From contig QHTP01000008.1 in NCBI GenBank assembly GCA_003220855.1, positions 1 through 16,302 on the forward strand: 16,302 nt of DNA. The letters are read 5' to 3'. The notes under the pieces were generated by a model that searched no databases, was not told where the DNA came from, and saw only the letters and a program-made list of their open reading frames with translations. The position numbers and the translations under genes are program-made. The DNA is from Gemmatimonadota bacterium (lineage in GTDB: Bacteria; Gemmatimonadota; Gemmatimonadetes; Gemmatimonadales; GWC2-71-9). Positions 6,303 to 13,786 of the stretch are shown here, in pieces; position 1 is the stretch's first letter, and every line of letters begins with the position of its first letter.

Positions 6303-7946
6303 TCAGTACCCGGGATTCTGGGTCAACAGGGGGTTGGCGTCGATCTGCGACTGTGGAACCGGCATCAGGACGTAGTAATCCGCCCTGGGCTGCTTGCCGC
6401 CGACCAACGACGGGTCATCCGCCCGGTTGGTGTAGCCGCCGAACCGGATCAGGTCCTGGCGCCGCTTGTTTTCGCCCAGCAATTCGAACAGCCGCTCTTT
6501 GAGGATCAACGCGTCACTCACCGCCCCGACGAGCGGAGGCGCGACGGTATCCCGCCGGGCCCGCAGAGAGTCGAGCAGTGTCAGCGCAAGGGCATCATCC
6601 CCCAGCACGTGCTCCACCTCGGCCTTGATCAGATAGATCTCGCCGAGGCGGAACCAGGCGAAGTCGTTGCCGCTGTTCTGCGCCACGTGGTTCGGGTCAG
6701 CCGGCCACTTGTAGACGCGGCCCCCCTCCCCTTCCGTGGCCGCGCGGATGTTGTGAATCGTATCGGTGAAGATCAGGCGGTGAGTGCTCTCCCAAACGGG
6801 GCCGTAGTTATCGGGGGCGCCCCCTGCGCACCCCGGCCGTACACAAGCGAACGCGCCGGAGAGCACGTCGTTCTGTGGTCCGATCAGGACCACGCGCCGC
6901 CGCTTGTCCGTCGAGTCGAAGGCGTTGTAGGTCTGCGCTTGGATCGCGAATCCGTTCCAGGGTGCAAGCGGGGCGTACTGGTTGTAGTGCAGAATTGCCA
7001 TCGCGTAGTCCATCCCGAGCCCGTCCGCGGCGATGAACTTCACAACAAAGATGTTCTCCGGCGAGTTGTTATTGTCGGCGCGGAAGTTCTGGGGGAACGA
7101 GTCGGCCAGCCGGTAGTTGCCGGAATTCAGCAGGCGATCCGACGCGGCGATAGCGGCCTGGCACGCATCCCCGCCGGTCACTGTAATGCTCGAGCAGGAG
7201 TTGTACCCCGTGGCGTTGATCCCGCCGCTGCCGGCGCCTTCCTTCGTGAACACGCCGGCGTTCACGTACATGTTGGCAAGAATGGCGTCCGCGCCGCCCT
7301 GGGTGAAGCGCCCGTTTTCTTCCACGGGACGCGTGGCGGGGAGCCCCGAGTCGCGCGCCGCGATCAGCTCCTTCTCGATGAAGTCGAACACCTCCCGGCG
7401 CGTGTTGCGCGGGTGCTTCCCGAGCTCGGTCGTGGTGACGATCGGCACGCCGCCGAAGAAGTCCATCAGCAGGTAGTAATAGAAGGCGCGCAGCGCCCTG
7501 ACTTCAGCGATGATCGACGCCTTGTTCGCGACGGTGACGTTCTGGACCGCGCTGAGGAACAGATTGGCGCGCGCGATGCCGGCGTAGGGGTTGTTCCAAT
7601 CCCCGTTGAAGAAGTTGCTGGTGGCGATGCTGGTCGGCGTCCAGGTCATGTTGTGCAAGTCGATCCACTGGCCGTTGTCGTTCCAGTCCGAGCCGCGGAT
7701 CGGCACGACCATCTCGTCCGTGGTGATCTCGTTCACGTCGTAGAGGCCGCCCTCCGGCGTCGTGGTACGCAGCTGCGCGTACACGCCGGCCAGCGCCGCC
7801 AACACCTCCCCTTCGTTGGTGAAGAAATTGCTGGTCGAGATGAGACTCAGCGGCGTCTCATCCAGGTTGGTGCACCCGTGTAGCGGCACCAGCAGCGCCA
7901 ACAGCCCTGCCGCTCCGATCGACGCCTTCACAAAGAATCGCTTCAT
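6303..7946 (-). CDS. susD: SusD/RagB-family outer-membrane nutrient-binding lipoprotein
   Basis: A 547-residue protein, typical length for the family. SusD-type proteins sit on the outer surface as the lid of the SusC channel and capture the oligosaccharide or peptide substrate. The signal peptide begins MKRFFVK and ends at the lipobox LHGC (Cys25), followed by the usual N-terminal pattern LDETPLSLISTSNFF. Alpha-helical TPR-like segments include AEVRALRAFYYYLLMDFFGGVP and FAWFRLGEIYLIKAEVEHVLG. The C-terminus YYVLMPVPQSQIDANPLLTQ is characteristic of SusD/RagB. The start at 7946 has GGAGG 10 nt upstream, placed just after the susC TGA (15-bp gap), so the two are co-translated. Two extra cysteine pairs (SCSSITVTGGDAC and CVRPGC) suggest disulfides in surface loops. 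The substrate cannot be read from the sequence. The symbol is a family name, not proof of starch use. Confidence 0.95.
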   Translation of the reverse strand: MKRFFVKASIGAAGLLALLVPLHGCTNLDETPLSLISTSNFFTNEGEVLAALAGVYAQLRTTTPEGGLYDVNEITTDEMVVPIRGSDWNDNGQWIDLHNMTWTPTSIATSNFFNGDWNNPYAGIARANLFLSAVQNVTVANKASIIAEVRALRAFYYYLLMDFFGGVPIVTTTELGKHPRNTRREVFDFIEKELIAARDSGLPATRPVEENGRFTQGGADAILANMYVNAGVFTKEGAGSGGINATGYNSCSSITVTGGDACQAAIAASDRLLNSGNYRLADSFPQNFRADNNNSPENIFVVKFIAADGLGMDYAMAILHYNQYAPLAPWNGFAIQAQTYNAFDSTDKRRRVVLIGPQNDVLSGAFACVRPGCAGGAPDNYGPVWESTHRLIFTDTIHNIRAATEGEGGRVYKWPADPNHVAQNSGNDFAWFRLGEIYLIKAEVEHVLGDDALALTLLDSLRARRDTVAPPLVGAVSDALILKERLFELLGENKRRQDLIRFGGYTNRADDPSLVGGKQPRADYYVLMPVPQSQIDANPLLTQNPGY

Positions 7947-7961
7947 GGGACCAGAGCCTCC

Positions 7962-10900
7962 TCAGAACATGAGACGCAGGCCACCCGTGATGGTCCGGGG
8001 CCGCGGATAGGTAAGGTAATCGATGCCACGCACTGCCGTTCCAGTGCCGGAGAACACCTCGGGGTCGAGCCCGGAATAACCGGTCAGGAGCAGCAGATTG
8101 TCGGCCGACACGTACAGCCGCGCGCTGCGCGCCGACCGCGTCAGCACCGGCAGGTCGAGATCATAACTCACCGTAATGTTCTGGAGGCGCACGAACGTGC
8201 CGCTCTCGATCCAGCGCGATGAGTAGATCGCCGGCTCGTGGATTCCGGTCGGATCGCTCAGGGCGGACCGCAGGAAGTTCTTGCCCTGCAGCGCGTCGCT
8301 CTGCGTGGCGTAGACCAGCGCCGAGTTGTTGAACACGTCCCCGCCCACTGACGCCCGCACGAAGAGGGAGACGTCGAACTTGCCCCAGGTCAGCTGATTG
8401 TGGAACCCGAGGGTGAAGTCGGGATTGGCGTTGCCGATCACACGGTAGTCCGCAGCGGCCGGCCCCGAGCCCAGCGTCGTCTTCCCGAGCCCGGTCGTCG
8501 CATCAATGGCGGCGCACCCGACCGTTGCAACGCTACACTGGAACACCTGCTTCCCCGCGCTGTCGACGCCGAGGAAGACGGGGCCCCAGAACGTGCCGAG
8601 CGGATAGCCCGGGCAATTGAGGGGTTTTGAGTTGGGATCGCATACCAGGATGCGCTCGGCGTTCTGGCCGCTCTGCCCCTGCCCGCTGACGGGTCCCGTC
8701 GTGTAGGAGGGGCAGGATACCGTCAGCTTGGTCACCGGATCCACCGTGCAGGCACCGAGGTCCGTCACTCTGTTCCGCTCGGCCGCGAATACGACGCCGG
8801 AACGCCAGACGAGACCCGGGTGCGAGACCAGGACCGCGTCGAGCGAGACCTCGAGTCCGCTGTTGTGCAGCCTGCCCGCGTTGATGAGCTGTTGGGAAGC
8901 GAGCGCCGGCTGCGGCACGTCGATCGTCAGCAGCAGGTCCTTGGTGTTCTTGACGTAGTACTCGACGCTCCCCGAGAGCCGGTTGCTCAAGAGGCCGAAG
9001 TCGACGGCCGCGTTGACCTGGGAGGTCTGTTCCCACTTGAGGTCCTTGTTGCCGTTGCTGTTGGGGGTGACGCCACTATGTGGCACGTCGCCCCACGGGT
9101 AGTTGGCGCCGGTGCCACTCGTCAACGTGATCTGCGAGGTATACGGATCGACGCCCGGGTTACCCTGCAGTCCCCAGCCGACCCGCAGCCGCAGGTCCGA
9201 GAACGGCCCACCCTGGAGGAACTTCTCCTGGCTGAGACGCCACGACGCGGACAGCGCCGGGAACAGTCCCCACTTGTGCCCGACCGCGAACTTGGACGAG
9301 CCATCGTAGCGCACCACGCCCGTCAAGAAGTAGCGGTCCTTGAACCCGACGTTGGCCCGCCCGAAAAAGGACGCGAGCCGAAACTCGTAGGTGCTGTCGC
9401 TGGCGTTTCTGGTGGTGGCGGCACTGAGATTGTTGAAGCCGTACGTGTCGGTGAAGAACCCGATGCCCTCGGCCTGCACCCAGTTGCTCCTGAACTTGCT
9501 GTACTCGTACCCGCCCACGACGTCGAGGCTGTTGGCGTCGCCGAACTGACGCTGGTACGTGAGCTGCGTCTGGATCGTCTGGGTGGCGTTGTCGAGGCTC
9601 TGCTGCTGCGCGAGCCCGTTCCCCAAGGACACGCCTACCGGGCTCGCGTTGGGGTAGTACTCCTGCCGGTCACCACTCGAGTGGTCCAGCCCGACGTTGA
9701 CCCGCGCCGTCAGACCGGGCGCCACGTCGAAATCGGCGCTGGCGTTGCCCAAGGTGCGGGTCGTGTGGCCGATGTCGATGAGCTGATTCGCCAGCGCCAC
9801 CGGGTTGAACACCGAGCTGCCCTTGGGATCGTAGTAGTGCGTCCCGAGAGAATCGGTGTAGGTGATCGGTTGCGTGGGGTTGAAGACGGCCATGTTCTGG
9901 AACACGCCGCCTTGGAAGCCACCCTGGTTCTCGTAGGTGAGGTAGGTGTTGTTGAGGCGCGAGGTCGTCACGTTGACGCCGATCCGCAGCCGACCGTTGA
10001 GATCCGAGTGGGTGGCGCTCAACCTACCCTGAATCCGCTCGAGGCCGGTGGAGAGCGTCACGCCCTCCTCCTTCGCGTAATTCAGGGAGGCGCGATAGCG
10101 CGTCGCTTCGCTCCCGCCGGAAAACGCCAGGTTGTGATTGTGCGTCACACTGGTCCGCGTGATGGCGGACGCCCAGTCGGTGTTGGCGGGGCCCAGCGTC
10201 GCTAGCGAGGGACTCAGGGCATTGAAGGTGGCCGACGAGTCCTTGAAGTGTAGGGTGAAGATCGTGTCTGTCGCCGGATGTCTGCCATTGAAGTCAGTCG
10301 AGTCCTTCCGCCAAGCGGCAACCGAGCCGTTGACAAACTGGCGGAACTCCGCGCCGGTGAGCACCGGCAGGCGTTTCGCCGGGCTCGCGGCCGCCACGTA
10401 GCCGTCGTACTCGAAAGACGGACCGCCGCTCGATTGCCCCTTCTTGGTTTCGATCAGGATCACCCCGTTCGACGCCCGGCTACCGTAAATCGCTGTCGCC
10501 GCCGCATCCTTGAGCACCGTGATCGACGAGATGTCGGAGGGGTTGAGCAGGTTCAGCGGGTTGCGCGGCAGCATCGGGTCGCCGAACACGCCCATCGCCT
10601 GCGGCTCGGTCGGCACGTTGTTGATCGGCACGCCGTCGATGACGTACAGCGGCTCGTTGGTCGCGCCACCCACGCCGATGGAGCTGCCGCCGCGGATGAG
10701 CACCTGTCTCCCGGCGCCGGGCTCGCCGTTGTCCTGCGTGATGTCCACGCCCGCTGCCCGGCCCTGGATCATCTGATCGACGTTGGTCTGCACGCCGACA
10801 TTCGCCGCGCCGGCGTCGACCGTCGAGACCGATCCGGTGATCGCCTCCCGGCGCTGCGTGCCGTACCCCGTCACCACCACCGGCTCCAGAATCGCGGCCG

Positions 10901-11222
10901 CCGGAAGCAGGGCGAGATCCAACGTGGCCGCGCCACCCGCCGCGACGGTCACGTCCTGGAATTGGGACCCGTACCCGATCCGGGTCGCGCGCACGCGGTG
11001 CGCGCCCGCGCGAATGCCGACCAGCCGGAAGGTGCCGTCGCTCTTCGAGAGCTCGCGATTCGGCGTTCCGGCGATCGCCACTTCGACGTTGGCGAGGGGT
11101 TGCTGGGTCGTCTGGTCGGTGACCTTCCCGGTGATCGTGCCCGTGGAATCCTGGGCGCTGAGTGGTACCGCCAGGAACAGACCAGCGACCAGCGCTGGAG
11201 CGAGATGACGGACAAGTGTCAT
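7962..11222 (-). CDS. susC: SusC/RagA-family TonB-dependent outer-membrane transporter
   Basis: A 1086-residue protein. It is the TonB-driven channel that pairs with the SusD lid to import glycans or peptides. The signal peptide ends around LSAQ (residue 24). A carboxypeptidase-regulatory-like beta-sandwich domain follows (about 28-108, GTITGKVTDQTTQQPLANV). The TonB-box-like segment is EPVVVTGYGTQRRE (about 112-125), and the plug spans about 125-258 (NEPLYVIDGVPI, YGSRASNGVILIETKKG). The rest is a 22-strand-type barrel ending in the aromatic terminus LRLMF. The ATG at 11222 has GAGGG 9 nt upstream. Six cysteines cluster at about residues 823-902, probably in an extracellular loop. There is no STN domain, so direct sigma/anti-sigma signalling is unlikely. 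It is followed after 15 bp by susD and preceded by a 94-bp gap after the small dehydrogenase subunit. Confidence 0.96.
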   Translation of the reverse strand: MTLVRHLAPALVAGLFLAVPLSAQDSTGTITGKVTDQTTQQPLANVEVAIAGTPNRELSKSDGTFRLVGIRAGAHRVRATRIGYGSQFQDVTVAAGGAATLDLALLPAAAILEPVVVTGYGTQRREAITGSVSTVDAGAANVGVQTNVDQMIQGRAAGVDITQDNGEPGAGRQVLIRGGSSIGVGGATNEPLYVIDGVPINNVPTEPQAMGVFGDPMLPRNPLNLLNPSDISSITVLKDAAATAIYGSRASNGVILIETKKGQSSGGPSFEYDGYVAAASPAKRLPVLTGAEFRQFVNGSVAAWRKDSTDFNGRHPATDTIFTLHFKDSSATFNALSPSLATLGPANTDWASAITRTSVTHNHNLAFSGGSEATRYRASLNYAKEEGVTLSTGLERIQGRLSATHSDLNGRLRIGVNVTTSRLNNTYLTYENQGGFQGGVFQNMAVFNPTQPITYTDSLGTHYYDPKGSSVFNPVALANQLIDIGHTTRTLGNASADFDVAPGLTARVNVGLDHSSGDRQEYYPNASPVGVSLGNGLAQQQSLDNATQTIQTQLTYQRQFGDANSLDVVGGYEYSKFRSNWVQAEGIGFFTDTYGFNNLSAATTRNASDSTYEFRLASFFGRANVGFKDRYFLTGVVRYDGSSKFAVGHKWGLFPALSASWRLSQEKFLQGGPFSDLRLRVGWGLQGNPGVDPYTSQITLTSGTGANYPWGDVPHSGVTPNSNGNKDLKWEQTSQVNAAVDFGLLSNRLSGSVEYYVKNTKDLLLTIDVPQPALASQQLINAGRLHNSGLEVSLDAVLVSHPGLVWRSGVVFAAERNRVTDLGACTVDPVTKLTVSCPSYTTGPVSGQGQSGQNAERILVCDPNSKPLNCPGYPLGTFWGPVFLGVDSAGKQVFQCSVATVGCAAIDATTGLGKTTLGSGPAAADYRVIGNANPDFTLGFHNQLTWGKFDVSLFVRASVGGDVFNNSALVYATQSDALQGKNFLRSALSDPTGIHEPAIYSSRWIESGTFVRLQNITVSYDLDLPVLTRSARSARLYVSADNLLLLTGYSGLDPEVFSGTGTAVRGIDYLTYPRPRTITGGLRLMF

Positions 11223-11280
11223 ACGTCTGTGCCCTCTACCGGTGGAAGTGGAAGTACCGCCGTCGCTTGCTTTCCCCCTC

Positions 11281-11310
11281 TATCCTTCCCTTGAACAGGG
11301 CGTTGTCAAG
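11281..11310 (-). promoter_or_regulatory. Inverted repeat with TTGACA, candidate susC promoter/operator
   Basis: In the 94-bp gap upstream of susC the minus strand carries CTTGACAACGCCCTGTTCAAG, with arms CCTTGA and TCAAGG around an 11-nt loop. Within it TTGACA (11304-11309) matches a -35 box exactly, but no good -10 is found 17 nt downstream (GATAGA occurs at 19). It may be a promoter/operator, a weak terminator of the upstream dehydrogenase pair, or chance. Confidence 0.25.
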
Positions 11311-11316
11311 GACCCC

Positions 11317-11889
11317 TCAGGTGGCGTCGTACCCGGCGAATTCCCCGCGCTGGTACACGTTGCCCTTGTACTCCTGGTCGGCGTGGATCCCGACCTTGGA
11401 GGTGTAATACGCCCGCACCGTCCAGCCCTTGAGCTGCTGGAAGAAGTGCTCAGCAGCGGTCTTGGGGTCGTGATCAGCCGCGGCCAGCTTCGTGAGCACG
11501 GCGACCCGTTGCTCGGGCGAGCCCTGCATGAAGGCTTTCCCGTTCAGCTCCTGTGACAGGGCGTCGACCGCGGCGAGGCCGGAATGCCATTTGACCTTCT
11601 CGTCGGCGTCCAGCGACTCGGACAGCCGAAAATCGATGTAGGTCGCCACACCCGCGACGCGCGCGCCGGGAGAATGGGCGTCGGTGGGTATGATCAAGTC
11701 CGAAAGCTCGTCGAGCAGCGCGAACTCGGGCCCCGTGAAAAATTTGGGGGCGCCCTGAAGGATGGGTGTTGTGGGCGGAGCCGCCGCCGGCCCGAGATGG
11801 AGCAACGGAGTGGCGAGCGCCGCCGCGGTCACCTCGAGCATCTCGCGGCGCGAGAGCCCCTCTTGCGGATCGACGCGGTGGTCGCTCAT
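11317..11889 (-). CDS. Gluconate 2-dehydrogenase subunit 3-like protein with Tat signal
   Basis: A 190-residue small subunit of membrane/periplasmic GMC dehydrogenases (Gluconate_2-dh3 family). The N-terminus has a twin-arginine signal, SRREML at residues 13-18, followed by the hydrophobic AAALATPLLHLG. The mature part shows the family pattern LDELSDLIIPTDAHSPGARVAGVATYID and the later GWTVRAYYTSKVGIH. In characterised relatives (fructose, glucose and glucoside 3-dehydrogenases) the small subunit carries the Tat signal and escorts the signal-less flavoprotein to the periplasm; the neighbouring GMC protein here also lacks a signal. Its ATG overlaps the GMC stop as ATGA, with GGGGAA 5 nt upstream, so translation is coupled. 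No cytochrome c subunit is seen in the window. Confidence 0.92.
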   Translation of the reverse strand: MSDHRVDPQEGLSRREMLEVTAAALATPLLHLGPAAAPPTTPILQGAPKFFTGPEFALLDELSDLIIPTDAHSPGARVAGVATYIDFRLSESLDADEKVKWHSGLAAVDALSQELNGKAFMQGSPEQRVAVLTKLAAADHDPKTAAEHFFQQLKGWTVRAYYTSKVGIHADQEYKGNVYQRGEFAGYDAT

Positions 11890-13679
11890 AGGTTCCCCTT
11901 TTTGAATTCGCCCGCCAGGTACTCACAGGAGCGCCACGCCAGCGCCATGATGGTCCACGTCGGGTTCTGGCACGACGCGCTTACATGACTGGACCCGTCG
12001 ACGACAAACAAATTCTTCACGTCGTGCGACTGCTGGAACTGATTCAGCACCGAAGCCTTGGGATCGCTCCCCATCCGCGCCGTGCCCAGCTCGTGAATCG
12101 ACCACCCCTCGGTGAGCATCTTTTCGTCCGTGCCCACGACCTCGATCCCCGCGGCCTCGAGCATCTCGCGCCCGGCGACCACCATATCCTCGCACATCTT
12201 CTTCTCGTTGTCGCCGAACTGATAGTGGAAGCGCAATGTGGGGATCCCCCAGGCGTCCTTCGCGTCGGGATCGAGGTCGACGTAATTCTCGTAGCGCGAC
12301 AGCACCTCTCCGAAGCCGCCCATCCCAATGAACGCACCCGCGTGGTCGCGCACATCTTTCTTGAATTGCGCGCCGAATCCCGGGGTCCCGAAGGCGTTCC
12401 CCGGGAAGATCGAAAAGCCTCCGCTCCCTTCGAAGCCGTAGCCGCGCACGAATCCCGGCTGACGGTCCTTCAGGTTACGGAACCGCGGGATGTAAAACCC
12501 GCCGGGCCGGCCGTCGTCGAGGGTGGGCGGCTTGCCGACGAGGTCTTTCACGAGTCCGGTGACGCCGGGCCCCATCACATGCTCGCAGAAGTTGTGGCCC
12601 ACGTGCCCGCTCGAGTTGCCGATCCCGTTGGGATGCTGCGGCGAGCGCGACAGCAACAAGAGCCGGGCCGATTCGAGGGTGGACGCACCCACGATCACGA
12701 CCTTCGCCTTGGCTTCGTAGGACTTGCGTGTGCCGCTGTCGACGAACGCCACGCCGCGCGCCTTCCCGCTGTTCGGGTCGACGAGCACCTCGTGCGCGAT
12801 CGAGTTGGTGCGGATCGTCAGATGCCCGGTGTCCATGGCCGGGTAGATCAAGCCGGTCGGTGAATCGAACGCGGCGTGGATGTCGCACCCGCCCGGCCGC
12901 CGGTCGCACGCCCCGCGGCCGTAGCACTTGCTGCGGTACTTATTGTGCTTCAAGCCGTCGGTGGTGACGCCGGCGCGGTACGGCGTTAGCACGCGTCCCA
13001 TCTTCTTCAGTCCCTCGCGCAGCTTCACCTCGCCGAACGAGAGCTTGTTGGGGCGCTGAAACAGGCTGTCCGGCAGCTGCGGCAGGTTTTCCTTCACGCC
13101 GGAGATGCCGAGGTAGCGGTCGACCCTGTCGTAATAAGGCTCGATGTCGGCGTAGGAGATCGGCCAGTCGTCGCCATACCCGTCGTGCGTTTTCCCCTTG
13201 AAGTCGTAATCGGAGAGGCGCAGCGCCAGACGGCCCCAGATGTTGGTCTTGCCGCCGAGCGCGCGTGCGCGCACCCAGGCGTACTTCGTCCCGGTGTAGG
13301 GATGATCCTTCTCGTCGACGAGGATGTTCTTGACGTAGTCGGACCCGCCCCACCCGCCGACGTAGGACATAACGTGCTTGAACGTGCTCCCTTTGGCGTA
13401 GGGAGGCGTCCGGATGGTGTACTCGTTGAACGACAGAGAGTGGTATCCCGGCGGCGCGTCGCCCCGGCGGGGGTGATCGTAGGGCCACTGCATCGAGCGC
13501 AACTCCTGCTCGATCGGCAGCTTCTTGCCGGCCTCGAGCATGAGCACGTCCATGCCTTGCTCGGTGAGGACGTGGGCGGCCATGCCGCCGGCCGCGCCCG
13601 AGCCCACGATCACGGCGTCGTAGGTCTTGGACAGGTCGACGTCCTGGGACAGCGGCGGGGGGGTCTTCACCAAGGTCAT
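11886..13679 (-). CDS. FAD-dependent GMC oxidoreductase (sugar/glycoside dehydrogenase catalytic subunit)
   Basis: A 597-residue protein. The ATG at 13679 is chosen because GGAAGG lies 5 nt upstream and the FAD fold starts soon after; an ATG at 13832 would add an arginine-rich, non-homologous leader. The dinucleotide-binding motif VGSGAAGG is at residues 25-32 and the ribose-binding Glu at 49 (MLEAG). The C-terminal GMC domain has HELGTARMG (His529) and SCQNPTWTIMALA (Asn572). The 43-residue spacing matches the catalytic His/His pair of glucose oxidase, so a His/Asn dyad is expected. The cysteine segment KCYGRGACDRRPGGCD (about 245-260) resembles that of gluconate/glucoside dehydrogenases. 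The enzyme should oxidise a sugar, polyol or glycoside and pass electrons to the respiratory chain through an unseen carrier. The substrate is not determined; glycoside 3-oxidation is plausible given the GH65-like neighbour. Confidence 0.93.
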   Translation of the reverse strand: MTLVKTPPPLSQDVDLSKTYDAVIVGSGAAGGMAAHVLTEQGMDVLMLEAGKKLPIEQELRSMQWPYDHPRRGDAPPGYHSLSFNEYTIRTPPYAKGSTFKHVMSYVGGWGGSDYVKNILVDEKDHPYTGTKYAWVRARALGGKTNIWGRLALRLSDYDFKGKTHDGYGDDWPISYADIEPYYDRVDRYLGISGVKENLPQLPDSLFQRPNKLSFGEVKLREGLKKMGRVLTPYRAGVTTDGLKHNKYRSKCYGRGACDRRPGGCDIHAAFDSPTGLIYPAMDTGHLTIRTNSIAHEVLVDPNSGKARGVAFVDSGTRKSYEAKAKVVIVGASTLESARLLLLSRSPQHPNGIGNSSGHVGHNFCEHVMGPGVTGLVKDLVGKPPTLDDGRPGGFYIPRFRNLKDRQPGFVRGYGFEGSGGFSIFPGNAFGTPGFGAQFKKDVRDHAGAFIGMGGFGEVLSRYENYVDLDPDAKDAWGIPTLRFHYQFGDNEKKMCEDMVVAGREMLEAAGIEVVGTDEKMLTEGWSIHELGTARMGSDPKASVLNQFQQSHDVKNLFVVDGSSHVSASCQNPTWTIMALAWRSCEYLAGEFKKGNL

Positions 13680-13786
13680 CTGAGCCTTCCTTCTGTCTCT
13701 GTCTGGAGGCGTGTCGGACGGTGCCCAAACTGCGGGCGATAGGCGCACCAGCGCAAGGCCAGAGCGCCGCGTAGTTTGTGAGCGAT
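13680..13786. promoter_or_regulatory. Divergent intergenic region between GMC operon and M1 peptidase
   Basis: This 107-bp gap separates the divergent GMC and M1 peptidase starts and should contain both promoters. On the minus strand the GMC ribosome-binding site GGAAGG is clear (near 13685-13690). I could not identify convincing -35/-10 pairs on either strand and see no strong hairpin. Confidence 0.3.

Noticed and set aside
8820..10205. 461-codon plus-strand open frame
   Set aside because: Antisense to the susC barrel, with no homology or start signals.
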